Below, in pieces: positions 1 to 6,512 of a stretch of 13,156 bases of DNA. A program made the translations under genes and the position numbers. Location: NCBI GenBank assembly GCA_002434915.1, contig DJLG01000037.1, forward strand, positions 2,351 through 15,506. Reading direction: 5' to 3'. How positions within the stretch are numbered: position 1 is the stretch's first letter; each line of letters starts with the position of its first letter. Origin of the DNA: Proteobacteria bacterium UBA6522. GTDB lineage: Bacteria > Pseudomonadota > Gammaproteobacteria > Steroidobacterales > Rariloculaceae. The notes under the pieces were generated by a model. It was not told the origin of the DNA, searched no databases, and saw only the letters and a list, made by a program, of their open reading frames with translations.

Positions 1-585
1 GGTGGTCGTCACTCTCCTTGGTGTATAGGTTGGAGTGAGGCTCAAAGACAAGCTATTTACCGGGACCCTGCCTGGGAAAACGGTCATTACCTATTGCAAA
101 AGGGTCCCTCGGATGGGCTCTCTGTTGCGAGAATGATTGCAATGATCTCCTATCGTTCTTTTGGTTCATTCAATCAGAAATTTGGTCGAAATATTCAAAC
201 AGAAAATCAAGAAGCAAGCTTTTCTGTTGAATCCTACTTGCGTCATCAGGGGCACAAATTGGTTGAACGGTTTGATGCTAACTGCTATGTACGGCTCACA
301 GAATCTATGGATTCTCATGATATTTCTAGGAATCGTGGTGATTATTTTCAGGTTCTTTCAGAGATTAAGCAGCCCTCACTTATTATTGGTATTGATACCG
401 ATATACTTTATCCCATAGAAGAGCAAAGGGAGCTTTCATCCTATATGCCAAATTCAACACTTGAAGTGCTGAAGTCTGACCATGGCCATGATGGTTTTCT
501 TATTGAGACTGATGCAGTCAATAGAACCGTAGCAGCGTGGAGAAAAAAGGTAGTTGATCCAATTCTCATTAGTCCAGGGGCTTGA
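1..585 (+). CDS. metX: Homoserine O-acyltransferase (MetX-type alpha/beta hydrolase), C-terminal part
   Basis: This is the last 194 codons of a gene that begins before the window. MetX enzymes acylate L-homoserine with acetyl-CoA (some with succinyl-CoA) as the first committed step of methionine synthesis in the cytoplasm. The visible part starts within the family block containing HSPWCIGWSEAQRQAIY, followed by the GLSVARMIAMISYRS block. The catalytic Asp lies in IGIDTDILYP (visible residue 134) and the catalytic His in SDHGHDGFLIE (visible residue 163). The nucleophilic Ser is upstream and not seen. The length from these motifs to the C-terminus is normal for the family. TTG at 94 is an internal codon, not a start. 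The stop TGA directly abuts the ATG of the next gene, so the two are probably co-transcribed and translationally coupled. Acetyl- versus succinyl-specificity cannot be decided from this part. Confidence 0.88.
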   Translation, partial: GGRHSPWCIGWSEAQRQAIYRDPAWENGHYLLQKGPSDGLSVARMIAMISYRSFGSFNQKFGRNIQTENQEASFSVESYLRHQGHKLVERFDANCYVRLTESMDSHDISRNRGDYFQVLSEIKQPSLIIGIDTDILYPIEEQRELSSYMPNSTLEVLKSDHGHDGFLIETDAVNRTVAAWRKKVVDPILISPGA

Positions 586-1146
586 ATGGAAAATACTTTA
601 CGCCAGAGTTACAGCATGCGAATCATTGTTAGTTTATGCGCTCTTTTACTTTCCACCATTTCTATTAATGTTATTGCACAGGTTAGTCCATTAGCTGTGA
701 ACTATGTAGTTGCTAGTGAAAGACTTCATACGTCCGGTCAGCCTGACACGGTACAGTTAAGTTCTATTGCGGATTTAGGATTCGAGTTAGTAATTAATTT
801 AGCTACTCCAACTAGCCAGAATGCTGTGCCAACCGAAGGGCAGCTGATCACAGCCACAGGAGTCAGCTATTTGAATATACCTGTGGATTGGAGACACCCC
901 ACCTACGATGATTTTGAGTTTTTTAGTGGGGTTCTAAATCAATCAGGAAATCGACAAGTTCTCATCCACTGCGCATTGAATTTTAGGGCTTCCATGTTCA
1001 CTTTTTTGTATCGAGTTGTACATGAAAAAACATTACCTGAGGATGCTTTCAGATCCGTAGCCCAAGTTTGGGACCCTGAGGAACATTGGGTGGAATTTGG
1101 GCAGATGGTGCTTGATCGATATCAAATTGATTATGAAATCCCATAA
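586..1146 (+). CDS. Exported DUF442-like protein tyrosine phosphatase family protein
   Basis: The 186-aa product has a hydrophobic segment near the N-terminus (residues about 12-31, ending VIAQ) that reads as a signal peptide, so it is probably periplasmic. The fold signature is that of DUF442/phosphatase-like proteins: HTSGQP at residues 48-53, GFELVINLATP at about 65-75, IPVDW at 98-102, and a catalytic-loop motif HCALNFRAS starting at H128. Cys129 and Arg134 would be nucleophile and phosphate-binding residue. The spacing is C-x4-R, without the glycine of classical phosphatases. The ATG at 586 follows the metX stop with no gap and has AGGGG eight bases upstream. An alternative ATG at 616 (residue 11) would leave a shorter signal peptide. 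The substrate is unknown; a rhodanese-like or non-enzymatic role is possible. Confidence 0.75.
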   Translation: MENTLRQSYSMRIIVSLCALLLSTISINVIAQVSPLAVNYVVASERLHTSGQPDTVQLSSIADLGFELVINLATPTSQNAVPTEGQLITATGVSYLNIPVDWRHPTYDDFEFFSGVLNQSGNRQVLIHCALNFRASMFTFLYRVVHEKTLPEDAFRSVAQVWDPEEHWVEFGQMVLDRYQIDYEIP

Positions 1147-1164
1147 TTTTTTTATACTTAGCTA

Positions 1165-1365
1165 ATGCCTGAGTGGTTTTCATTTTTTCTTGAGGCTGGA
1201 CGTTGGATTCTCATTGGATTTTACTTATGGTTTCCATTTTTTTTGATGCTAATTTGGGGATGGTTTGATGACAAACTTAAGCAAAAAACCTATAAAATCA
1301 TTATTGGGACCGCCTTCATTTTGAGCCCACCTATAGCGTGGGGAATGCTTCGTTATTTCAGTTGA
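1165..1365 (+). CDS. Small two-helix membrane protein, unknown
   Basis: This 66-aa product is not recognised. It has two hydrophobic stretches: about residues 12-33 (rich in W, F and L) and about 43-62. They are separated by a charged loop, DDKLKQKTYK, so it should be an inner-membrane hairpin protein. It starts 18 bases after the phosphatase gene and is followed 19 bases later by another tiny membrane-protein gene, suggesting co-transcription. No clear Shine-Dalgarno sequence precedes the ATG. The coherent hydrophobic pattern and tight spacing favour a real gene, but function is unknown. Confidence 0.5.
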   Translation: MPEWFSFFLEAGRWILIGFYLWFPFFLMLIWGWFDDKLKQKTYKIIIGTAFILSPPIAWGMLRYFS

Positions 1366-1384
1366 GCACGGATAATATTAAAAA

Positions 1385-1558
1385 ATGAAACAAACCTGGT
1401 TGTTATTCGTAGCTGGAATGTTGCTGTTTCCTCTGATTCTCTACTTTTATTTTTCTCCTTATCAGAATTGCTTAGATGACCCACCTCCATGGTGGGCAAC
1501 AATTGGTCCTGGAGAGTTTAATATTTCAGAATTTTGCGAGGAAAATACTGATTGGTAA
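1385..1558 (+). CDS. 57-aa membrane-anchored small protein, unknown
   Basis: ATG at 1385 to TAA at 1556-1558 encodes 57 residues. The N-terminus (MKQTWLLFVAGMLLFPLILY, residues 1-20, extending to about 23) is a strong membrane anchor or uncleaved signal. It is followed by a short extracytoplasmic tail with two cysteines (C29 in YQNCLDDPPPWW, and C51 in EFCEEN) that could form a disulphide. The tail is acidic and rich in Trp and Pro. It lies 19 bases after the preceding small gene and is the last plus-strand gene before the convergent minus-strand block. No family is recognised. The organised anchor-plus-Cys layout argues that it is a genuine gene rather than a chance ORF. Confidence 0.45.
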   Translation: MKQTWLLFVAGMLLFPLILYFYFSPYQNCLDDPPPWWATIGPGEFNISEFCEENTDW

Positions 1559-1651
1559 AAAGTACCCTAGTGTCTGGAACTTTTACCATATTTACAGATA
1601 AAACAAATCCTGATGTAAATTATTTAGTAGCCAAACTTCTTTGCCACTACT

Positions 1652-2560
1652 TTACCTAAATCGTGCTCCAAAGCTACCTGCGGCCTCAGCGACGGAATCA
1701 CCAGCAAGCTCTAAGCATACTGGGGTTGGAGGAAATAAAGCGCCAGGGTTTAGATCTGGTCGCCGTTCCTCTGGACGCACTTCCCAAGGCTCTATAAACG
1801 CTGGATCGTCCACCGTGATATCAAGCCTGAGCACGTCTCCCTCTCTAGTATATCTCTCAGTGATTTTTGTGCCCGGACTCATCGGCCAACCTCTTGTGGA
1901 ATACCAGAGAAGGTCTGCTGGAAAATCCACTGTTTCAACAACAAGAGTATCCCCATCCCAGTGACCTACTGAGCTACCACCCATCTGATTTAGGCCTTCG
2001 TATTCATCCTCTGTTCTAAGTGGTCTGCCGTCTGTTGGTATTTGGCGAATAGCCGTAAGTGGGGAAACAAACTCAGAGCCATACAAAAGAACTACTTTAT
2101 TAGGGAGATGGATAATCTCAGCGGGAAACCCTCGTTTTACTATCCCTGCTTCCCTACAGCCAAAACCAGGATCTACGGGTCTTTCATATCCGTACTCTTC
2201 ATTCCATCTGACCTCTTCCCAATATTCAGGCTTGTAAAGAGGCATATTCCCGCGATCAGATTTAACAAACATTTCCTGATCAATTTCACCCCAATAAAAG
2301 TTTCCATCTCTCACCTGATAGACACTTTCATTGTCACTACTAGCAATTCTATAAAACGATCCTCCTGGACCATTACTTGCAAAGCTCTGTGCCCCTGGGA
2401 CTCCTACAATCCAAACACCGGTAAGATCGGGGTGGCCTTGTGCTGTGCGAAGCATAGGCGCGTTAAGTAGCTCTTCACGTGTAACATCCTGCGCTATTAC
2501 ATGCTGTGTTAGAACTGTAATAATTCCAATTGCAAGAACGGTTTTTGAAAAAATATGCAT
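1652..2560 (-). CDS. Exported 'DLTGVW'-type protein of unknown function
   Basis: A secreted protein of about 302 aa. The signal peptide spans roughly the first 24 residues (ending HVIAQ) and is followed by HPDLTGVW, the opening motif of a large, uncharacterised family of exported beta-rich proteins common in marine gammaproteobacteria and Acidobacteria. Further family-like blocks are LYKPEYW in the first half and MGGSSVGHWDGDTLVVET in the second, then an ITERYTREGDVLRLDITVDDP stretch. The second half aligns by eye with the C-terminal domain of the protein at 5174-6202. An in-frame ATG exists at 2566, but GGAGG abuts it directly. The ATG at 2560 has GGAGG at six-base spacing and is preferred. 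It is the last gene of a three-gene minus-strand operon, 14 bases after the preceding stop (8 bases for the longer start). No catalytic residues can be named. Confidence 0.7.
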   Translation of the reverse strand: MHIFSKTVLAIGIITVLTQHVIAQDVTREELLNAPMLRTAQGHPDLTGVWIVGVPGAQSFASNGPGGSFYRIASSDNESVYQVRDGNFYWGEIDQEMFVKSDRGNMPLYKPEYWEEVRWNEEYGYERPVDPGFGCREAGIVKRGFPAEIIHLPNKVVLLYGSEFVSPLTAIRQIPTDGRPLRTEDEYEGLNQMGGSSVGHWDGDTLVVETVDFPADLLWYSTRGWPMSPGTKITERYTREGDVLRLDITVDDPAFIEPWEVRPEERRPDLNPGALFPPTPVCLELAGDSVAEAAGSFGARFR

Positions 2561-2574
2561 TCCCATCCTCCTCC

Positions 2575-3042
2575 CTAGTTGGTGCGCGTTAATGTCAGCA
2601 TAGTGAGATCATAGCCTGTCATAAACTCTAATGGACGACGATCATGTCCCCCAGCAGTATTGATTTCCAAACTACCATCCGAATTGAAGCGATATATACC
2701 CTCCCAGACGGTACCATCGACAGGTGGTGTTAGGTTTCTACCCCTAAAAGTAAGATCAATGGTTCCTGATTCAGGGTCCAGGCTATAAGTGCCTCGCCAA
2801 GGGGTGCGCTGTAAACGCTGAATCGAGAAAGAATTATCGGCATTGAAGACCACACTAGCTCCTAGAAACTCCTGACTAGGCCGCATTTCTTTTTCGGCTT
2901 TGTCTATTACCCAGTTCCCTTCAAGGGTTTGAGCAGCAACGGTTTGCGCGATGGATGCACAGGCAATAAGGCCTAGCAAGCAAAAGAGCATACTCAGCAC
3001 TACTTTAGGTTCTTTACCAGAGTGATTAACACTAAATGACAT
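2575..3042 (-). CDS. Exported TIGR03067/lipocalin-like protein
   Basis: The chosen start at 3042 gives 155 aa and is preceded by GAGGAAGGACAGGCC, a strong ribosome binding site at good spacing. A longer reading from 3108 adds 22 residues without such a site. The signal peptide is hydrophobic (VVLSMLFCLLGLIACASIA, ending VAAQ). The mature part begins LEGNWVIDKAEKEM and continues through RGTYSLDPESGTIDLTF, WEGIYRFNSDGSLEI and RRPLEFMTG to LTLTR. This order matches what I know of the TIGR03067 domain (small beta-barrel proteins, biochemical role unknown). The assignment is by remembered pattern, not a search. It is the middle gene of the operon: the DUF6152 gene ends 75 bases upstream of this start and the DLTGVW gene follows closely, so the three products probably act together in the envelope. 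Confidence 0.65.
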   Translation of the reverse strand: MSFSVNHSGKEPKVVLSMLFCLLGLIACASIAQTVAAQTLEGNWVIDKAEKEMRPSQEFLGASVVFNADNSFSIQRLQRTPWRGTYSLDPESGTIDLTFRGRNLTPPVDGTVWEGIYRFNSDGSLEINTAGGHDRRPLEFMTGYDLTMLTLTRTN

Positions 3043-3117
3043 GGCCTGTCCTTCCTCTCGATTGAAAAAATTAGAAGTTTGATTAAGCTTCTTGATCACC
3101 AAATACACTAGATTCTA

Positions 3118-3546
3118 CTAATTACCGTTAGGATCACCCGTCCACACTTGAATTAATTGGCCATCCAGTAAGGTGATTTCAGCGAGGAAACCTTCAGGCC
3201 TACCGCTATGAGCTCTTACACCACTAACGGTATAAGTTTCTCCCTCTATGAGGGCATCCCTACCAAGTCCTTTAGACCGTAGTCCTTGGAGTCCGGTGGT
3301 ATGGACAGTCCACTCTTCAACTTCGCCTTGCTCATTTTCTACATCAAAGAAGAGATAGATATGTGGGTTAACCCAGCGTGCTCTTGTAAAGACGGCATTA
3401 TTAAAATCAAAGGGCCAATCGTAATCATATTGGGCAGTAATGGAGTGGTGTGTATGTGCTGAATACGAAACGCCAGCTATACACGCAATAGCCAGACAGA
3501 AATTCATACATAGTTTTTTAAATGGTAACTTCTTTAGTTCATTCAT
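3118..3546 (-). CDS. Exported DUF6152 family protein
   Basis: This 142-aa secreted protein has a signal peptide (residues about 1-30, ending SYSA). The mature chain would begin HTHHS. The conserved DUF6152 core follows: ARWVNPHIYLFFDV with its NPH motif, EWTVHTTGLQGLRSKGL, then a predicted OB-like beta segment GETYTVSGVRAHSG. The family is uncharacterised; members commonly start with a His pair after the signal peptide. The ATG at 3546 is preceded by AGAGGA at good spacing. It is the first gene of the three-gene operon and has a candidate promoter 28-57 bases upstream. The same domain forms the N-terminal half of the protein encoded at 5174-6202. Function is unknown; metal binding through the histidines is only a hypothesis. 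Confidence 0.75.
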   Translation of the reverse strand: MNELKKLPFKKLCMNFCLAIACIAGVSYSAHTHHSITAQYDYDWPFDFNNAVFTRARWVNPHIYLFFDVENEQGEVEEWTVHTTGLQGLRSKGLGRDALIEGETYTVSGVRAHSGRPEGFLAEITLLDGQLIQVWTGDPNGN

Positions 3547-3573
3547 AACTTTCTTCCTCTAGAACTATAAATA

Positions 3574-3603
3574 ATAATATTCTTTAAATAGCTGATTCAG
3601 CAA
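3574..3603 (-). promoter_or_regulatory. Candidate sigma-70 promoter with palindrome over the -35
   Basis: Read on the minus strand, TTGCTG (3598-3603) and TATTAT (3574-3579) are separated by 18 bases, upstream of the DUF6152 gene at 3546. The odd-centred palindrome GCTGATTCAGC (3591-3601) overlaps the -35 box and could be an operator. This is a motif match only; AT-rich spacers give chance hits. Confidence 0.4.
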
Positions 3604-3615
3604 CTTACTCAGGCA

Positions 3616-4503
3616 TCACCGAACACTTTCAGGTATTGGAAAAATGACATAGGGGTTCGTGCACCAGCAGGTATCAATGTTTATATCTAAAATTGTATGA
3701 CCATCAAGCTTTTGTATGATACGGCTGGGAGAATAGAACCCACTCATTATTTCATCGCTAAGCAATGGATCAATTGGCTCATAATCTCGGTAACCCGAAT
3801 ATTCAACACTTAAGGTTGCCTGGCCTAAGACAGGATGATTAACTGTCATTTCCACCCGCTCTGGTCGACGATTACGGTTTAACCGGATTTTCATATTCTT
3901 ATATGGAACACTCAACTCATAGGTCCTATGATCTCTTTCTGTCACCTGGACCTGGTCGAGATTATCATGTGCCAGTCGAATGGCAGCAGTGGGAGTTATA
4001 GTAAGAAGATCTTGCATCCAACCATGCATATCAGGCGCCGGGGTTTGAGACTCGCCCCAAGGTGGCCCTTCAAGCGGAACGTTTTGTTCTTGCCATGCAT
4101 AATCACCAGCACTAGCCCATACGGTACGTTCTCCCTCTGAAGTAGTTAGATCGAGGCGCAAACCTCCATCTGGATAAGCTATTTCGGCGTAGTATCTGTC
4201 GAGTTCAACTCGAGGCCAATCTGACTGATCTGAGTCAATTACGTCGTACATGAGACCTGAGCCTTCATATCGCAAACTCATCCATATTTCTCTTTCCCGA
4301 TTGCCGCGTAACATACCAAGGGAACGAGCAGCTGTATAAAGAAGCCTTGGCGCTGTCGGCTCAAATGTTTCGCGAACAACCCAACCGTCCTGTGCATAGG
4401 TGAAGTGACCAAACCCAGCAAGGAATGAAAAGCCTAGTAGGCTTAGAATGAACTTTTGTCTAAAAAAATACATTTTTATCATGATATTCCGTTTATTCTT
4501 CAC
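3616..4503 (-). CDS. Exported protein of unknown function
   Basis: The 295-aa product begins with basic residues and a hydrophobic signal segment (about residues 17-36, ending FTYAQ), giving a mature protein of roughly 258 aa that starts DGWVVRETFEP. The sequence is rich in Trp, Tyr and alternating hydrophobic/charged residues (VELDRYYAEIAYPDGGLRLDL, MKIRLNRNRRPERVEMTV), which suggests a mostly beta fold. A pair of cysteines sits in DTCWC near the C-terminus and may form a disulphide or bind a ligand. Internal Met codons at residues 8 and 11 could also be starts; the site AGAAG upstream of 4503 is weak. It lies 69 bases upstream of the DUF6152 operon on the same strand and may be transcribed with it. 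A LolA-like or substrate-binding role is possible but cannot be shown. Confidence 0.6.
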   Translation of the reverse strand: MKNKRNIMIKMYFFRQKFILSLLGFSFLAGFGHFTYAQDGWVVRETFEPTAPRLLYTAARSLGMLRGNREREIWMSLRYEGSGLMYDVIDSDQSDWPRVELDRYYAEIAYPDGGLRLDLTTSEGERTVWASAGDYAWQEQNVPLEGPPWGESQTPAPDMHGWMQDLLTITPTAAIRLAHDNLDQVQVTERDHRTYELSVPYKNMKIRLNRNRRPERVEMTVNHPVLGQATLSVEYSGYRDYEPIDPLLSDEIMSGFYSPSRIIQKLDGHTILDINIDTCWCTNPYVIFPIPESVR

Positions 4504-4779
4504 GTTGTCTTCTAAAGTTTAAGATGAGTTGGGCACCTCATTGCCACTGCCTATGCTCCATCTGTTCTCTTAGACTAGAAATATAGCTTATCAACCATTA
4601 TAAACGTAATAAAATAAGATCAGCTATTAATACCTTTTTTTACCCTAAGAAATGCACTGAAAAAGAGAAAAAATGTTGTTTTTTAGCAAACCCAGAATTT
4701 AGCATCAAAGGTTTTTATTAAGGTATAAGAGTCTTTAATATTCAAAATAAATTTTTTTATTATTAATTTTGGGCAATGA
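4504..4779. other. AT-rich intergenic region without a gene
   Basis: These 276 bases hold no credible ORF. They are strongly AT-rich with several A or T runs (for example around 4632-4638, 4677-4685 and 4751-4757). On the minus strand a perfect TATAAT -10 hexamer lies at 4597-4602, upstream of the exported-protein gene at 4503, but the -35 at normal spacing is poor (GCTGAT). No convincing terminator hairpin for the gene ending at 4780 was found. Confidence 0.4.
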
Positions 4780-5103
4780 TTAGTTAAGTAAGTCAGTAAA
4801 GATCCAGTATTCAACAGCACTAACGAACAATCTGTCAGGTTGTTGTTCGCAAAGAGTTAAAACAGATAAGTACATTTCATCATTAGATAGATCAGCTGCT
4901 AGATCTCCTAATCCATACTCGGCACTAACCCTTGTTAAAAACCCATGTATCCAGCTTATATAACTAAATCGGTCTAGTTCTTGACCTGCTCGGTCATCTT
5001 CAACCATTTCACCGCAATCTCTAGTTCCATACCCAAATGCAGTTTGGCCATATGCATTCGCTGAAAGAGTGAAAAGAACTATTGCGAGGAGTGTTTTGAA
5101 CAT
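4780..5103 (-). CDS. Small exported two-cysteine protein (Rap1a/HdeA-like?)
   Basis: ATG at 5103 encodes 107 aa. A longer reading from 5112 would use TTG and only adds MLS, so the ATG is chosen. The signal peptide is MFKTLLAIVLFTLSANAYGQ. The mature domain of about 87 aa has one Cys near its start (GTRDCGEMV) and one near its end (VLTLCEQQP). Between them lies a helix-like stretch, FSYISWIHGFLTRVSAEYG, and after the second Cys comes a terminal helix, LFVSAVEYWIFTDLL. Two Cys bracketing amphipathic helices resembles the small Rap1a/Tai or HdeA-type periplasmic proteins, but this is a loose resemblance. It lies 70 bases downstream of the two-domain DUF6152 gene on the same strand, so co-transcription is plausible. 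No good Shine-Dalgarno was seen. Confidence 0.6.
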   Translation of the reverse strand: MFKTLLAIVLFTLSANAYGQTAFGYGTRDCGEMVEDDRAGQELDRFSYISWIHGFLTRVSAEYGLGDLAADLSNDEMYLSVLTLCEQQPDRLFVSAVEYWIFTDLLN

Positions 5104-5173
5104 AGACAACAACTATCATTAAAAACTATTAGTTAAATGGGTATTAATTGACACATAACAGGCCATATCAATG

Positions 5174-6202
5174 TTATTGATAATTCATCGGTGACCCAGG
5201 GATGCAGTCATAACGGATAATTTCTTTATCAGTGCTTTGCAACTGCTGACTTCCTGTAAGCGGCTCCGAGTAATAGACGGGTTCATTAACTACCCAGGAA
5301 ATTATCAGTCGACCAGTGTTTTCCTGAATTGAGAGTCTTTCTACCATGGTCATCTGATCTGTATTCAAAGTGGATCCCCTTAATACGCCTTCTGAGAAAC
5401 CGGCGGTATCAATGATTAGCGTTCCATCTTCAAGCCTACCAATCGAATGGCCCATATCAGATGGCTCGATATCAGCAGGGTGTGCATCCATATCCATATG
5501 AATTATGCGTGTCACATCCATTGATTCATGGTAGATAAGTATTTGACTACCTACTTGGGTAATGGATGTTGCAAGACCTGGTGGACCCCAGCTTCGTACA
5601 GGACTTCCTGCCTCGCAGTGAACTACAGGATTATCTGCAATTGGATCAAACGCGTCTTGTGCCGCCCGACCAGCAGGCGTAATAGATTCTTCACCAGTGC
5701 TCTCACCTCTACCACTTGCATCACCAAACATACCAGGTCGTATCCATGTGCCGAATATAGACCGGCTAGCGCCGGGCATGAGTGGTATTTCTTGGTTTTC
5801 TGCAAACTGTGTTCGTGCTTCATCGGTACTGCGCATCGTATAACTGCTGCCATCGGCAAAATATCCTGTGCCAAATTCGCAGCCATATGGGTCGCGTCTT
5901 GCTGGAAACCCTTCGACGATGATGGATTCACCCACTGTGAACAAGGTTTGATCAACGCCGCGTCTGGCTAACTGTGTTCGTGCTTGTAGGTCGCAGACAT
6001 AGACAACCGGTTCACCAGCGTCGTTTACAGAATCTATGTAAAGAAAGCCATGTGGATTGATAAAATCGAATTGTTTTATCGTACCCTCAATTCTAATAAG
6101 TTGACCAGGATCGAAATGTGCTGCAAAACCATGATGAGCGCTAGCAGATGATGAAGTGGCAAGCATGGCTAGACCGGTAAGGCTAATAAGTTGATTCTTC
6201 AT
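5174..6202 (-). CDS. Exported two-domain protein: DUF6152 + DLTGVW-type domain
   Basis: The 342-aa product has a signal peptide (ending SSSASA) and a mature chain that would start HHGFAAHFDPGQ. Residues about 22-125 are a DUF6152 domain: IEGTIKQFDFINPHGFLYID with the NPH motif, ARTQLARRGVDQTLFTVGE, and VEGFPARRDPYGCEFGTG. Residues about 150-342 resemble the separate protein encoded at 1652-2560: SIFGTWIRPG, CEAGSPVRSWGPPG, ILIYHESMDVTRIIHMD, MGHSIGRLEDGTLIIDTAGF, MVERLSIQ and LIISWVVNEPVYYSEP. The two domains that are separate genes in the neighbouring operon are thus joined here. The ATG at 6202 is preceded by AAGGG at a rather long distance. A weak promoter candidate lies about 70 bases upstream. 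Function is unknown; location is probably periplasmic. Confidence 0.75.
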   Translation of the reverse strand: MKNQLISLTGLAMLATSSSASAHHGFAAHFDPGQLIRIEGTIKQFDFINPHGFLYIDSVNDAGEPVVYVCDLQARTQLARRGVDQTLFTVGESIIVEGFPARRDPYGCEFGTGYFADGSSYTMRSTDEARTQFAENQEIPLMPGASRSIFGTWIRPGMFGDASGRGESTGEESITPAGRAAQDAFDPIADNPVVHCEAGSPVRSWGPPGLATSITQVGSQILIYHESMDVTRIIHMDMDAHPADIEPSDMGHSIGRLEDGTLIIDTAGFSEGVLRGSTLNTDQMTMVERLSIQENTGRLIISWVVNEPVYYSEPLTGSQQLQSTDKEIIRYDCIPGSPMNYQ

Positions 6203-6240
6203 CGATAGGAGACCCTTGAAACATTGAAGCCTATATTTTC

Positions 6241-6251
6241 CGCAGTCTGCG
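6241..6251. repeat. Short inverted repeat CGCAGTCTGCG in a gene leader
   Basis: CGCAG and CTGCG flank a single T, forming a perfect odd-centred palindrome 39 bases upstream of the ATG at 6202 and downstream of the candidate promoter. It could be an operator or a chance match. Confidence 0.3.
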
Positions 6252-6272
6252 TTATGCGTACAAGTTATATTT

Positions 6273-6302
6273 TTTTTAGATTAAGCAAGTATTTTAAGTC
6301 AA
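6273..6302 (-). promoter_or_regulatory. Weak candidate sigma-70 promoter
   Basis: On the minus strand TTGACT (6297-6302) is followed after 18 bases by TAAAAA (6273-6278), upstream of the two-domain DUF6152 gene. The -35 is good but the -10 is poor. Confidence 0.3.
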
Positions 6303-6386
6303 ATACAACAGATGATAACGATTAGATGGTCACTACAAGTGCACTAAAACCAGAGGCTGAAAGTGTTGATATTAGTGAGTTTAGGG

Positions 6387-6463
<77 letters not shown>

Positions 6464-6512
6464 ACTAAAGATTAGCCAAGTATTCTATTTAAATACCAAA
6501 CTATCAGGCTAC

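Noticed and set aside
1626..1651. Imperfect hairpin (AGTAG/CTACT with inner CAAA/TTTG) between convergent genes as a bidirectional terminator
   Set aside because: Internal mismatches and no proper T run on either strand.
1641..2470. Plus-strand ORFs opposite the DLTGVW gene
   Set aside because: Low-complexity, unrecognisable products antisense to a gene with signal peptide, ribosome binding site and family motifs.
5528..5971. Overlapping ORFs on both strands inside the 5174-6202 gene
   Set aside because: Shadow frames of a clear two-domain protein; no start signals or family motifs.
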